Shown: positions 34,220 to 43,370, numbered from the stretch's first letter. The stretch is DNA of 64,000 bases from Caldicellulosiruptor changbaiensis (GCF_003999255.1 NZ_CP034791.1:124001-188000); one strand, 5' to 3'. The notes: a model not told the origin generated them from the letters alone. A program made the numbers and translations.

Positions 34220-34768
34220 TTATCTTAATGTAAAATTTAATACCTCAAAAAGTATTGTAACAAAAACAAAAATTAATAAATATCTATACATACCTTCTAT
34301 TTCAGGGAATATTATTCCCAAGAAAATTCCTAACAAGAGAGCAGATAATATAATAATTTTTGTATAATTTTTGTAATTCTTAAATTTAAGAATATATAAG
34401 TAATTAGAACGCAGAACAGAATATGTGAAAAAAATTTCGAGCAAGATAAAAGCTCCCAAGTCTTTTATGCTTGGTATTATTTTTAAAACTAAAAGACCAA
34501 TGTTTAGGGGTAGAAAAAAGAAAACTAAAAATAACAGAAAGTTATTTAATAAAATTCTAAGATGTACTTTGTTAGAATTTTCAATACATTTAGCATCAAT
34601 TATTGCACCGACTACTATTCCAACTACAATCAACAATTGAATAATTCTGTTTAAAGGATTTTCTTTAAAGTAAGAAGAGTCTTTTAAGTAGTAAACAGCA
34701 TAAACGAGCAGTGTAGAAGTAATGCATCCAGCTACGATCCAACTAAAATAACTTTTTTTATTTTCCAT
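34220..34768 (-). CDS. Multi-TM membrane protein B1, possible immunity-type partner
   Basis: About 182 aa with five hydrophobic helices and the phrase NPLNRIIQLLIVVGIVVGAIID shared with its paralogue. The likely start is ATG 34768 (MENKKSYFSW): GAGGTTGGAGAG precedes it, and its ATG overlaps the last codons of the 120-aa gene (ATGGAAAATAA). The same overlap is preserved in the decayed copy; TTG 34801 is a longer option. No family was recognised. Tight coupling to a small Gly-rich protein gene suggests a two-component unit such as toxin/immunity, unproven. Confidence 0.7.
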   Translation of the reverse strand: MENKKSYFSWIVAGCITSTLLVYAVYYLKDSSYFKENPLNRIIQLLIVVGIVVGAIIDAKCIENSNKVHLRILLNNFLLFLVFFFLPLNIGLLVLKIIPSIKDLGAFILLEIFFTYSVLRSNYLYILKFKNYKNYTKIIILSALLLGIFLGIIFPEIEGMYRYLLIFVFVTILFEVLNFTLR

Positions 34769-35120
34769 ACTCTCTCCAACCTCTAACGAAACCTTCTCCA
34801 AATGACCAACCTATTGATATCCATCCGACAATTCCAGGTGATTTAATTACTCCTTTTGCAAAACCACTTACAGCTCCAGACATGCCAGCTTGTCCTATTC
34901 CTCTTAATGTATATCCATTTTTCATTACAGCATTAAATTCTCTGATTTGTTTGTAGCCACTAATACCGCCTTTAATGCCATTTTCCAAACCTGAAGCTAT
35001 TGCTGTTCTTTCTATATCATTTATGATTTCTTTGACGCCTTCTTTCACACCATTTAAAACTCTTCCGCCAAACTCTTTTAATTCCTGTATTGGATTTGTT
35101 CTCGTAGCATATACCTGCAT
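34758..35120 (-). CDS. Gly-rich 120-aa protein A1 of a duplicated two-gene unit
   Basis: It begins MQVYATRTNPIQELKEFGGR. A mostly charged helical N-terminal half is followed by a Gly/Ser-rich second half with many small-xxx-small steps (IGQAGMSGAVSGFAKGVI, then PGIVGWISIGWSFGEGFVRGW), which could insert in or cross membranes. GGAGGGG precedes ATG 35120. The composition resembles secreted pore-forming or bacteriocin-like peptides, but no leader or known motif is present, so this is only a suggestion. It is translationally coupled to membrane protein B1. Confidence 0.65.
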   Translation of the reverse strand: MQVYATRTNPIQELKEFGGRVLNGVKEGVKEIINDIERTAIASGLENGIKGGISGYKQIREFNAVMKNGYTLRGIGQAGMSGAVSGFAKGVIKSPGIVGWISIGWSFGEGFVRGWREYGK

Positions 35121-35181
35121 TCTACATAACCCCTCCTCTAATGTGGTATTTTAGAGATTAAACCGATATTTTCAATATAGC

Positions 35182-35197
35182 AAAAAAAAAAAAAAAA
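35182..35197. repeat. 16-nt poly-A tract in the 304-bp intergenic region
   Basis: It lies in the divergent gap 35121-35424, which otherwise holds only the candidate promoter at 35350-35379. Confidence 0.9.
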
Positions 35198-35349
35198 CAA
35201 CATCAATAATGACAAAGTTTAAATAAAATGTTTGTGTAAATTGCATAATTTTTTGAAGACTAGTCCCAAGTAAAAAATTTATGAACTTAAAGTATTAGAA
35301 TTTGGAGAAAATAATATTAGACAAAGGAATTAAAATTATAGAAACATTT

Positions 35350-35379
35350 TTGTTATAACTTTGCACAAAGTGGTATAAA
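35350..35379 (+). promoter_or_regulatory. Candidate promoter for the glycosyltransferase operon
   Basis: TTGTTA (35350-35355) and TATAAA (35374-35379) with 18-bp spacing, 46 nt before the TTG start. Confidence 0.4.
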
Positions 35380-35424
35380 TTATATAAACCCAAAAAGTAA
35401 AACTGTCAGAAAGGAGATGAATGG

Positions 35425-36618
35425 TTGCGGATACTGCAGCTTACATGGGAATACCCGCCAAGGATTGTTGGTGGCATCTCAAGGGTAGTAAGAAGCATCT
35501 CACAAAAGCTCTCCAAGGACGATAATGTGTACGTTATTACCCTCTCAGAAGACTATGAAAGAACAGAAGACTATGGAAATCTCAAAATTTTAAGATGTCC
35601 AGTCTATCCTTTGAACTCTTTAAACTTTGTTGACTGGGTTATGATAATGAACATGGCACTTGCTGAAAAGGCTATATATATTGCACAAAGGGAAGGCAGA
35701 TTTGATATAATCCATGCGCATGACTGGCTTGTAGCATTCGCTGCGCGGATGGTAAAACATGCTCTTTGAATTCCATTGGTTGCAACAATTCACGCAACAG
35801 AACATGGTCGCAACGGCGGGATATACACAGATACGCAGAGGTTTATTAACAATGTTGAATGGTGGCTCACATTTGAGGCGTGGAAGGTAATTGTCAACTC
35901 TGAGTTTATGAAGAATGAGTGTGAAAGGATATTTGCCTTGACTCCTGACAAGTGTATTGTCATTCCCAATGGAATAGATTTTGAAGAGTTTGCAGAAGCG
36001 CCATTTGATTGGGATTTTAGAAGAAAATATGCACTTGACAGTGAAAAGATAATCTTTTTCATTGGAAGACATGTCTACGAAAAGGGGATTCACATCTTGA
36101 TAGAAGCCTTCAAAAAAGTACTTGACAATTTTTTTGATGCAAAGCTCATAATTGCTGGCAGTGGTCCAATGACAGGTGAGCTTTACACTAAAGCCCACTT
36201 CTTAGGACTTTCACATAAAGTACTGTTCACAGGATTTATCACAGATGAAGAAAGAAAAAAACTTTTCAAAGTTGCTGACATTGCTGTTTTTCCAAGCCTT
36301 TACGAGCCTTTTGGGATAGTTGCTTTGGAGGCAACGGCATCAGGCTGTGTACCGGTTGTGTCTGACATTGGTGGGTTTTCTGAGATTGTAAAGCATCTTC
36401 ACAATGGACTTACTTTTTACTGCGCAAATCCAAACTCACTTGCCGACATGATTTTACTTCTCTTAAAAGATGACCTTCTTCGTCAAAAACTTTCAAGACA
36501 GGCACAAAGTGATGCAAAAGAGATTTATTCATGGGACAAAATTGTAAAAAGACTAAAGAATGTATACGAAATGATTGTCACAGAAGCAAAGAGGATGGAG
36601 TGGTTTTCAGTACGTTAG
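35425..36618 (+). pseudogene. GT4-type glycosyltransferase with an in-frame TGA stop
   Basis: Residues 1-114 (LTWEYPPRIVGGISRVV ... FDIIHAHDWLVAFAARMVKHAL) are a GT-B N-terminal domain of the glycogen synthase/GT4 type. TGA at 35767-35769 interrupts the frame. Reading on in the same frame gives IPLVATIHATEHGRNG, then the nucleotide-sugar domain with IVIPNGID, FIGRHVYEKGIH and the FPSLYEPFGIVALEA motif (about 398 codons in all). A single substitution in the stop codon would restore the gene. The part after TTG 35776 could be made separately but would lack the acceptor domain. The start is TTG 35425 with AAGGAG upstream. It precedes a nucleotidyltransferase gene. Confidence 0.85.
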
Positions 36619-36657
36619 AGGAAAATTTTAAATCAAAAGGAGGAGGTCTAAAAAAGT

Positions 36658-38790
36658 ATGAAAGGCATTATAATGGCAGGTGGGTCTGGGACAAGGCTCA
36701 GACCTTTGACGGTGTCGCTTCCAAAACCGATGATACCTTTTTTCGGCAGACCAGTTATGGAGTATGCGGTAAAGCTTCTTAAAGCCCATGGAATTTTTGA
36801 TATTGCAACCACCCTTCAGTATCATCCTGACAAGATAATCAACTATTTTGAGGATGGGCAAAAGTGGGGGGTTCATATCAAACACTTTGTTGAAGACAGA
36901 CCTCTTGGCACAGCAGGTTCTGTCAAGAATGCAAAAGGGTTTTTAGATGAGACTTTTGTTGTCTTGAGCGGGGATGGAATTACAAATGCAGACCTCACAA
37001 GCGCTATAAAGTTTCATAAGCAGAAGGGCAGCAAGGTCACAATTGTATTAAAAGAGGTTGAAATACCAATAGAGTATGGTATTGTTCTTACAGACGAGGA
37101 AGGAAGGATTCAAAGGTTTTTTGAGAAGCCTTCCTGGAGTGAGGTCTTTTCAAACCTTGCAAACACAGGGATATATATAATTGAACCAGAGATACTCGAC
37201 TTTATAGAAGATGGCAAACCATTTGATTTTAGCAAGGATTTGTTCCCAAAACTTTTGAAAGAAAAAGTACCCATGTTTGGGTTTAAGATGGACGGGTACT
37301 GGTGTGACATTGGTGATGTGGGAAGCTACATCAAAGCTCACAGGGATGTGTTCAGGCTGGGTGGAATACTTGACCTTGATCTGAAAAGTCCCAAAATTTC
37401 TAAGGACTCCAACATTTCACCAAACGCAAAGATAAGCCAAAGTGTGTTTATTGGAAGTGAGTGTGAGATAGAAGACGATGTTGAAATAGGCGAGTTTTGT
37501 GTAATTGGTGATGGTGTAAAGATTGCAAAAGGAACTAAGCTGGAAAGGGCTATACTTTGGAGCGGCAGTTTCATAGGCAAAAACTGTGAGCTAAAAAGCT
37601 GTATCATCTGCAGCAAATCCATTTTGAAAGACTATGTAAGAGTGTCTGAAAAGGCAGTTGTGGGTGAAAACAACCTTTTGAAAGATTTTGTCGAGGTCAA
37701 GTCAGAAGCCAAAATCTGGCCTGAAAAAACAATTGAATCTGGCACAGTGATAGATGAAAACATCTACTGGGGAACAGAGGTTATAAAGAGCGTATTTTGG
37801 GTTCGTGGAATTACAGGTGATTTTAATCAGGAGATAACACCCCAGTTTGCTATAAAACTTGGAAATTCTATCGGTTCTGTCTTTGACAAAAACGCAAGGA
37901 TTTTAATTGGCGATGATTATACAGAAAAGAGCAGTGTCATTAGAAAAGCAATTGAGACAGGATGCCAGATAACTGGTGCAAGACTTTACAGGACAAGAGG
38001 AGTAATACTTCCAATTTTCAGATACATTGTCAAGGACTATTACGACGCTGGCATATATGTGCGCTCAAGAGGGAATAGCATAAGGATTGAGATATTTGAC
38101 CAAAACGGTATGAACATTGACAAGTCGCTTGAGAGAAAAATTGAAAACTTGTTTGTTACGTGCGATTTTAGGACCTCTTCAAACATCAATTTTGTAAATG
38201 AACTTGTCTCATCACCGCTTGAGATGTACTTTTCAAGGCTTGAAGAGACGTTCGAAACTTCTGCGTTCAAAGGTTTGAAAGTTTGTATAGTCTCAGAAGA
38301 CAAATCTATAATTTCACTTTTTGATAAGATTTCTGAGCGATATAGCTTAAAGATCACCTTAATTAGCGGTGGTTCAAAACAGTGCATAGAAAACCTTAAA
38401 AATTTGTGTGTACAAAATGAGTATGATGTAGGGTTCTTGGTTGACAGGCAAGGAGAACATTTTATCATGATGGTAGGAGACTGCACAGTATACGGGGAAA
38501 AGCTCAAAATGCTCCTTGCATGGCTTGAGATGAAAAAGTTCAAAAATGACCATATGATTTTGCCAGAGTTCTTCAAGGCGTTTATAAGCGATGTGGACAG
38601 GCTTTTGGATGTCCCTGTAAGATATACTGGAAATGAGATTAGAGATTATATGAAGGTGGTTTTAGAAGAAGGTATTGACTACTTTTTCTACTATGACGCA
38701 GTGTCATCAGTAATGCTCATATTGGAAAAACTTGCTGAGGTAAAAGATTTGATAGATAAAGTGAAAAAATTAGAGGAAATTCATGTATGA
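36658..38790 (+). CDS. Nucleotidyltransferase-phosphomannomutase fusion (GMPP-like) with degenerate mutase domain
   Basis: 710 aa. The N-terminal nucleotidyltransferase has MAGGSGTRLRPLT, the LSGDGI metal site and FEKPSW. A left-handed beta-helix of hexapeptide repeats follows (about residues 245-360), then a C-terminal phosphohexomutase-like domain from about 370. The transferase half should make NDP-sugars from sugar-1-phosphate (GDP-mannose or NDP-glucose). In the mutase half the TASHNP catalytic serine loop is replaced by VRSRGNS and the DGDGDR metal loop reads FLVDRQG, so it is probably not an active mutase. SD AAAGGAGGAGG. It follows the glycosyltransferase. Confidence 0.85.
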   Translation: MKGIIMAGGSGTRLRPLTVSLPKPMIPFFGRPVMEYAVKLLKAHGIFDIATTLQYHPDKIINYFEDGQKWGVHIKHFVEDRPLGTAGSVKNAKGFLDETFVVLSGDGITNADLTSAIKFHKQKGSKVTIVLKEVEIPIEYGIVLTDEEGRIQRFFEKPSWSEVFSNLANTGIYIIEPEILDFIEDGKPFDFSKDLFPKLLKEKVPMFGFKMDGYWCDIGDVGSYIKAHRDVFRLGGILDLDLKSPKISKDSNISPNAKISQSVFIGSECEIEDDVEIGEFCVIGDGVKIAKGTKLERAILWSGSFIGKNCELKSCIICSKSILKDYVRVSEKAVVGENNLLKDFVEVKSEAKIWPEKTIESGTVIDENIYWGTEVIKSVFWVRGITGDFNQEITPQFAIKLGNSIGSVFDKNARILIGDDYTEKSSVIRKAIETGCQITGARLYRTRGVILPIFRYIVKDYYDAGIYVRSRGNSIRIEIFDQNGMNIDKSLERKIENLFVTCDFRTSSNINFVNELVSSPLEMYFSRLEETFETSAFKGLKVCIVSEDKSIISLFDKISERYSLKITLISGGSKQCIENLKNLCVQNEYDVGFLVDRQGEHFIMMVGDCTVYGEKLKMLLAWLEMKKFKNDHMILPEFFKAFISDVDRLLDVPVRYTGNEIRDYMKVVLEEGIDYFFYYDAVSSVMLILEKLAEVKDLIDKVKKLEEIHV

Positions 38791-38868
38791 AAATATTTAA
38801 AATGAATAAGAAAGGGGGACTTGTTAGTTTGCCTTTTCTATTTTTTTTATCATAATAGGGGGAACTAA

Positions 38869-39858
38869 ATGATGAACAAACTTCCAAGATACAAAGGATT
38901 CAACCTACTTGGGCTTTTTGTTCCCAATATGAGCTATGGCTTTTTTGAGGACGATTTTAAGTGGATGTCGGACTGGGGATTCAACTTTGCAAGAATACCC
39001 ATGAACTACAGGAACTGGTATGTAGAAGAAAGACCTGAAATCAAAGAAGAAGTTTTGGAGATAATAGACAAGGTGGTAGTCTGGGGTCAAAAGTATGATA
39101 TTCATATCTGTCTTAACATACATGGTGCGCCGGGCTATTGTGTGAATGAAAAAACAAAACAGGGGTATAACCTTTGGAAAGATGTAGAGCCGCTTGAACT
39201 TTTTGTTTCATACTGGCAGACTTTTGCCAAAAGGTATAAAGGGATATCTTCAAAACATTTGAGTTTTAACCTTATAAACGAACCAAGACAGTTCTCAGAA
39301 GAAGAGATGACAAAAGAGGATTTTTTAAAAGTCATGACGTATACAATTGAAAAGATAAGAGAGATTGATAAAGAGAGGCTTATTATAATTGACGGTGTTG
39401 ACTATGGTAATGAACCTGTTTTTGAGCTCACAAGTTTAGGTGTGGCACAAGCTTGCAGGGCATACATTCCATTTGAGCTGACACATTACAAGGCAGGGTG
39501 GGTTGAAGGAAGTGACAAATTTTCTGAGCCTTCATGGCCGCTTGTGCGTGACAATGGTGAGGTTATTGACAGGGAATATTTAAGAAGACATTATGAGAAG
39601 TGGACAAAACTATTTGATTATGGAGTTGGGGTTATCTGCGGTGAAGGGGGAGCTTATAAGTACACCTCTCATGATGTTGTTTTAAGATGGCTATCTGATG
39701 TTCTGGAAGTTTTAAAAAAGTTTGGTATTGGCATTGCGCTTTGGAATTTGAGAGGACCGTTTGGAATAATTGATTCAGGAAGAGAAGATGTGGAGTATGA
39801 AGACTTTCATGGTCACAAGCTTGACAGAAAGCTATTAGAGCTTTTGATGAGATTTTAG
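38869..39858 (+). CDS. Glycoside hydrolase family 5, cytosolic
   Basis: 329 aa, a single TIM-barrel domain without signal peptide, dockerin or CBM. Landmarks are RIPMNYRNW, CLNIHGAPGYC, LINEPRQ with acid/base Glu138, and ICGEGGAYK with nucleophile Glu259, ending with LWNLRGPFGIIDSGRED. The small size and intracellular location suggest action on short beta-glucans or a glucoside rather than polymeric cellulose. GGGGGAA lies upstream of ATG 38869 (ATG 38872 is possible). It lies downstream of the nucleotide-sugar genes with a 78-bp gap. Confidence 0.85.
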   Translation: MMNKLPRYKGFNLLGLFVPNMSYGFFEDDFKWMSDWGFNFARIPMNYRNWYVEERPEIKEEVLEIIDKVVVWGQKYDIHICLNIHGAPGYCVNEKTKQGYNLWKDVEPLELFVSYWQTFAKRYKGISSKHLSFNLINEPRQFSEEEMTKEDFLKVMTYTIEKIREIDKERLIIIDGVDYGNEPVFELTSLGVAQACRAYIPFELTHYKAGWVEGSDKFSEPSWPLVRDNGEVIDREYLRRHYEKWTKLFDYGVGVICGEGGAYKYTSHDVVLRWLSDVLEVLKKFGIGIALWNLRGPFGIIDSGREDVEYEDFHGHKLDRKLLELLMRF

Positions 39859-40029
39859 CAGATTACTGTAAACATAAAAAGATTGTGACTTAGCCCTGTT
39901 TATGAGGCACTTTGTCATAAAAGTCTTGTCCAGTTTTGTGGTATTGCACGATGGTAAGATTGATGAATTGGTAATATAATTGATGATATAACACCTGTTT
40001 TGCTCAAATAGAAGAAAGGAATATTCACT

Positions 40030-40527
40030 TTGGTGAAAAGAAAAATATACATAAGATGGACACTTGTCTTTGTGTGGATGGCTGTGATTTTTTACTTTTC
40101 ATCCCAAGAAGGAGCTATTTCGCACCAAAAAAGCTTTTCAATTGCACTTTTTATTGAAAGGATAATTGAGGCATTAGCAGGAAAAGACATTATAACAGCT
40201 GCAAACAGAAAAGGTTTTGAGTTTTTAATAAGAAAGATTGCGCATGTTACAGAGTACTTTATCTTATGTATGCTGTTTTATGGAGCTTTTTTTGAGACAA
40301 ACAAAAGTTCAAAAAAATCTGCCATATTAAGTGCTATTTTTTCGGTCCTTTATGCTATTTCAGACGAGTTTCATCAGATATTTGTCTTTGGCAGAGGTCC
40401 AAGCCCCGTTGACGTGTTGATTGACTCAATAGGGATATTTGGGTATTTGGGGATAAGAAGTATGAAAGGTAAATTAAATAAAACTATGAAGATGAATTGT
40501 GATGAAAATAAAGGAGAAGGCTTATAA
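40030..40527 (+). CDS. VanZ-like membrane protein
   Basis: 165 aa with about four membrane helices. VanZ-family signatures are IFYFSSQEG at the first helix, IRKIAHVTEYFIL around residue 68, and DEFHQIFVFGRGPSPVDVLIDSIG near residue 112. Family members are found in teicoplanin-resistance clusters but most are of unknown envelope function. The start is TTG 40030 (GTG 40033 possible) after AAAGGAA. It is followed by a strong terminator, so it is probably monocistronic. Confidence 0.88.
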   Translation: MVKRKIYIRWTLVFVWMAVIFYFSSQEGAISHQKSFSIALFIERIIEALAGKDIITAANRKGFEFLIRKIAHVTEYFILCMLFYGAFFETNKSSKKSAILSAIFSVLYAISDEFHQIFVFGRGPSPVDVLIDSIGIFGYLGIRSMKGKLNKTMKMNCDENKGEGL

Positions 40528-40551
40528 AAAATTGTCATTTAAGATGCATTA

Positions 40552-40597
40552 CGCCTCTGGTTTGTGGGATATTTCAAATCAGGGGCGATTTTTTTAT
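40552..40597 (+). terminator. Terminator after the VanZ-like gene
   Basis: CGCCTCTGGTTTG (40552-40564) pairs with CAAATCAGGGGCG (40575-40587) including G-U pairs, then ATTTTTTTATT. Confidence 0.85.
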
Positions 40598-40723
40598 TAC
40601 TTTTGGCTGGGTGATAATTTGTATCGAATTTGTTTTTCAAATTGTTGGATATGATTTTAAAAAAACCACATTTCTCATTTTAAACGGTCCTTAAAAATAC
40701 AACGATATGATTTAAAAAATGTA

Positions 40724-40768
40724 TTGACAATATTGCAGTATTAGTGTATTATTTAATTAACACACTAA
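40724..40768 (+). promoter_or_regulatory. Promoter with palindromic operator for the GntR-ABC operon
   Basis: TTGACA (40724-40729) and TATTAT (40747-40752) are 17 bp apart. The inverted repeat TTAGTGT (40741-40747) / ACACTAA (40762-40768) covers the -10 region and the likely transcription start. It is well placed for autorepression by the GntR protein encoded next. Confidence 0.7.
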
Positions 40769-40785
40769 CACATGGAGGAATTATA

Positions 40786-41151
40786 TTGCTAAAATTTGAC
40801 CCTAACATTCCAGTGTACTTACAGATAATGGAGTTTTTAAAAAAGAAAATTGCCAGTGGAAATTTGCAGCCGGGAGAAAAACTTTCATCTGTTCGGGAGA
40901 TGGCGCAGATGTTTGGTGTAAATCCCAATACAATTCAGAGGGTTCTTCAGGAATTAGAAAGGGAGAATCTTATTTTCACAGAAAGAGGAATTGGAAACTT
41001 TGTGACAAAGGATGAGAGAGTAATAGCTAAGATGAGAGAAGAAATGGCTGCAAAAATGATAGAGGATTTTATTAAGTCAATGAATGATATTGGTTTTTCA
41101 GATAAAGAAATTATACGGCTTCTTGAAAAAAAGATTAAGAAAGAGAGGTAG
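40786..41151 (+). CDS. GntR-family regulator, YtrA type
   Basis: 121 aa. An N-terminal winged HTH (IPVYLQIMEFLKKKIASGNL, LSSVREMAQMFGVNPNTIQRVLQELE, ERGIGNFV) is followed by only a short helical tail. That is the layout of the YtrA subfamily, which represses neighbouring ABC transporter operons, often induced by cell-wall-active agents. TTG 40786 has GGAGGAA upstream; the frame extends to ATG 40744, but that would lie inside the promoter. It is co-directional with five ABC genes that follow within a few nucleotides of each other. Confidence 0.88.
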   Translation: MLKFDPNIPVYLQIMEFLKKKIASGNLQPGEKLSSVREMAQMFGVNPNTIQRVLQELERENLIFTERGIGNFVTKDERVIAKMREEMAAKMIEDFIKSMNDIGFSDKEIIRLLEKKIKKER

Positions 41152-41159
41152 AGCTAAAA

Positions 41160-41867
41160 GTGCTTCTTGAAGTTAAAAACGTAACAAAGTGGTATGGTTC
41201 AAGAAAGAAAATAGCTTTGGAAAATGTTAGCTTTTCCTTGGATAAAGGTAAAATTGTGGGACTGATAGGCGAAAATGGAGCAGGGAAAACCACTCTTTTA
41301 AAACTCATTGCTGGGTTTGTTCAGCCAAGTACTGGAGAGATTTTAATTGAAGGCAAGAAGGTTGGGCTTTTGACAAGAAGGTTTGTTGCTTTTTTACCTG
41401 ATACAATTATGTTTGAGAAATGGATGAGAGTAAGTGATGCCATTGAGTTTTTTAAAGATTTTTATGATGATTTTGACAACTCAAAAGCATTTAAATTGTT
41501 GGAGAAGTTAAAAGTTAATCCCAAGGAGAAGGTACATCAGTTATCAAGAGGAAATATAGAAAAATTTTCCATTGCAATGCTCTTTTCCAGAGACACAAAA
41601 CTATATCTTTTAGATGAACCTTTAGCGTATGTTGACCCTGTTTCAAGAGATTTTGTCTTTGAGATGATATTACAAAATATATCAGAAGAAAAAAGCATCA
41701 TAATTTCAACTAACATCATATCTGAAATTGAACACATATTTGATGAAGTTATATTCTTAAATAATGGAAAAATACTTTATTATGGTTCAACCGAAAGAAT
41801 AAGAGAAGAAAAGGGACTTTCAATAAACCAGTTTTTCAAAGAGGTGCTCAAAGATGAAAATATTTAA
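41160..41867 (+). CDS. ABC transporter ATPase (YtrB-like)
   Basis: 235 aa. Walker A GENGAGKTT, signature variant LSRGNIEKF, Walker B LYLLDEPLAYVDP and IISTNIISE in place of the usual switch His are seen. The non-canonical signature and missing His are common in this exporter-like subfamily. The GTG 41160 start lies 8 nt after the regulator gene. It overlaps the next gene by 14 bp and presumably energises the two membrane proteins downstream. Confidence 0.88.
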   Translation: MLLEVKNVTKWYGSRKKIALENVSFSLDKGKIVGLIGENGAGKTTLLKLIAGFVQPSTGEILIEGKKVGLLTRRFVAFLPDTIMFEKWMRVSDAIEFFKDFYDDFDNSKAFKLLEKLKVNPKEKVHQLSRGNIEKFSIAMLFSRDTKLYLLDEPLAYVDPVSRDFVFEMILQNISEEKSIIISTNIISEIEHIFDEVIFLNNGKILYYGSTERIREEKGLSINQFFKEVLKDENI

Positions 41868-42606
41868 ATTGATAAAATACCAGATGATAGATCAAAAATT
41901 TTTTTACATTATATTTTTTATTGTTTTAAACTTAGTTGTATTTTATTTCTATCGCTATGGGGGAAAACTTACTTTAAATAATAATCCAGTTATTGAAAAT
42001 TTTCTTGTAGGAGTTTCATTTTCTTACATGCTTGCAACACTATCATTATTAATACTTCACATAGTTATGTATTATAACCTTTTATCGAAAGGAAAAAAGT
42101 ATCTAATTTTTGGTTCTCTTTATGCAAGTGCAGCCAATGTCTATTTTGCAAGACTGATTAATTTTGTTTTAGACATAATGCTTACAAAAGCTTATCTATT
42201 ATTGCTTTTATTTGCAATGAGTATGGTAGATGAAAAACTTTACGGCAAATATTGGTGGTGGATTTTATTATTTAACAAGATTATGGATTTTAAAACTAAT
42301 TGTGGAATTGTTCTGGTAGATTTATCACTTGTTCTTATGCTAAGCCTTTGGATGCATATTTGTATGATATTTAAGTGTTGGAATAATAGACATTGTTATA
42401 ATGCTGTGGATACTGCTGTAGACATAATTGCGCTTCTTTTGTTTTTGGTACAGGGTTTTGCCGGTGGTGGACCAATTAATATAATTCAAAAGGTTAATCT
42501 TTCTACTTTTCTGCTAAATTTTATAGTTATAGCAATTACGCTAATAGCGATTGTTCTTTTTGCTATGACTTCCATTTCACGCATGAAAACTAAAATGGAT
42601 TTGTAA
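41854..42606 (+). CDS. ABC-2-like membrane protein of the GntR operon (1)
   Basis: 250 aa with about six transmembrane helices and no soluble domain. It overlaps the ATPase gene by 14 bp and ends just before a similar membrane protein, so the two could form the pore of one transporter. It contains an unusual cluster HICMIFKCWNNRHCYN between membrane segments. No specific family motif was seen; the role is inferred from operon position. Confidence 0.75.
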   Translation: MKIFKLIKYQMIDQKFFYIIFFIVLNLVVFYFYRYGGKLTLNNNPVIENFLVGVSFSYMLATLSLLILHIVMYYNLLSKGKKYLIFGSLYASAANVYFARLINFVLDIMLTKAYLLLLLFAMSMVDEKLYGKYWWWILLFNKIMDFKTNCGIVLVDLSLVLMLSLWMHICMIFKCWNNRHCYNAVDTAVDIIALLLFLVQGFAGGGPINIIQKVNLSTFLLNFIVIAITLIAIVLFAMTSISRMKTKMDL

Positions 42607-42623
42607 AAGAAAGGGTGGTAAAA

Positions 42624-43370
42624 GTGTTTTTGAGATTTCTGAAGTATGAGATTAAAAGAAGAAAGGGGATAACTGCTTACTGGGTGGTTTTAGGCTGTGT
42701 TGCTGCACTATTCGGCAGCAATTATTTTGATAATCAAAAAGCTGTTATGGCAGTGGCTCTGTTCCTTTCTTTTTTGACAGCGTTTATCTACACTTTGGTT
42801 GAATACTCTTCGGTTTTCAGGTCAGGTCATGGTTATTTGATATTTGGATCTCCAAAGCTTAAAGGAATGCATATAGTTTTTGGAAGAATACTAATAATTT
42901 TACTGGACATCTTATTATATTTGGTGTCATTTACAATTATTGAAGTTTTTTTAAATATAGTTTTTCGTCAAGCTTTTCAGAGCTTTTTAATACGAGATAC
43001 GGCAAACTTATTGCTAAAAGTATTTACTTCCTTTAGAGCTTTTTGTGCTTTTTTACTCTTTACTGCCTCATTCTTATTACCATACTTATTCATTTTCATG
43101 ATAATAACATTTTCTAATACAGTTTTTAGAAGATTAAATATATGGCTCAGCCGATTAATTACTATCATTATGGTGGCAGTTGCACCAGGGATTTTGATAT
43201 ACTCAATTTCAAATCCTTTTATTGATGCACTGCTTTTTCCTCAGTTCGAAGATTATAAAGCTTTGAATGGTAGTTATTTGTTTTGGGCTGTAAGTGGAAT
43301 ACACATATTGGTAATAGCGGTTATTCTCTTGGCTTGTGCTAAGGTAATTGATAAGAACTTAAATTTATAA
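42624..43370 (+). CDS. ABC-2-like membrane protein of the GntR operon (2)
   Basis: About 248 aa with six predicted transmembrane helices. GTG 42624 is preferred over GTG 42615 because AAGGG (42611-42615) then has normal spacing. The N-terminus MFLRFLKYEIKRRKG is the typical amphipathic start of ABC-2 permeases, and LEYSSVFRSGHGYLIFGSPKL-like loops resemble those of the preceding protein (GKKYLIFGSLYAS). Distant homology between the two is therefore likely. Confidence 0.75.
   Translation: MFLRFLKYEIKRRKGITAYWVVLGCVAALFGSNYFDNQKAVMAVALFLSFLTAFIYTLVEYSSVFRSGHGYLIFGSPKLKGMHIVFGRILIILLDILLYLVSFTIIEVFLNIVFRQAFQSFLIRDTANLLLKVFTSFRAFCAFLLFTASFLLPYLFIFMIITFSNTVFRRLNIWLSRLITIIMVAVAPGILIYSISNPFIDALLFPQFEDYKALNGSYLFWAVSGIHILVIAVILLACAKVIDKNLNL

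Noticed and set aside
35182-35197. Poly-A run as a poly(T) terminator for the minus-strand unit
   Set aside because: It lies upstream of the A1 gene and has no hairpin beside it.
40744-40785. Longer start (ATG 40744) for the GntR regulator
   Set aside because: It lies within the promoter/operator; TTG 40786 has a proper SD.
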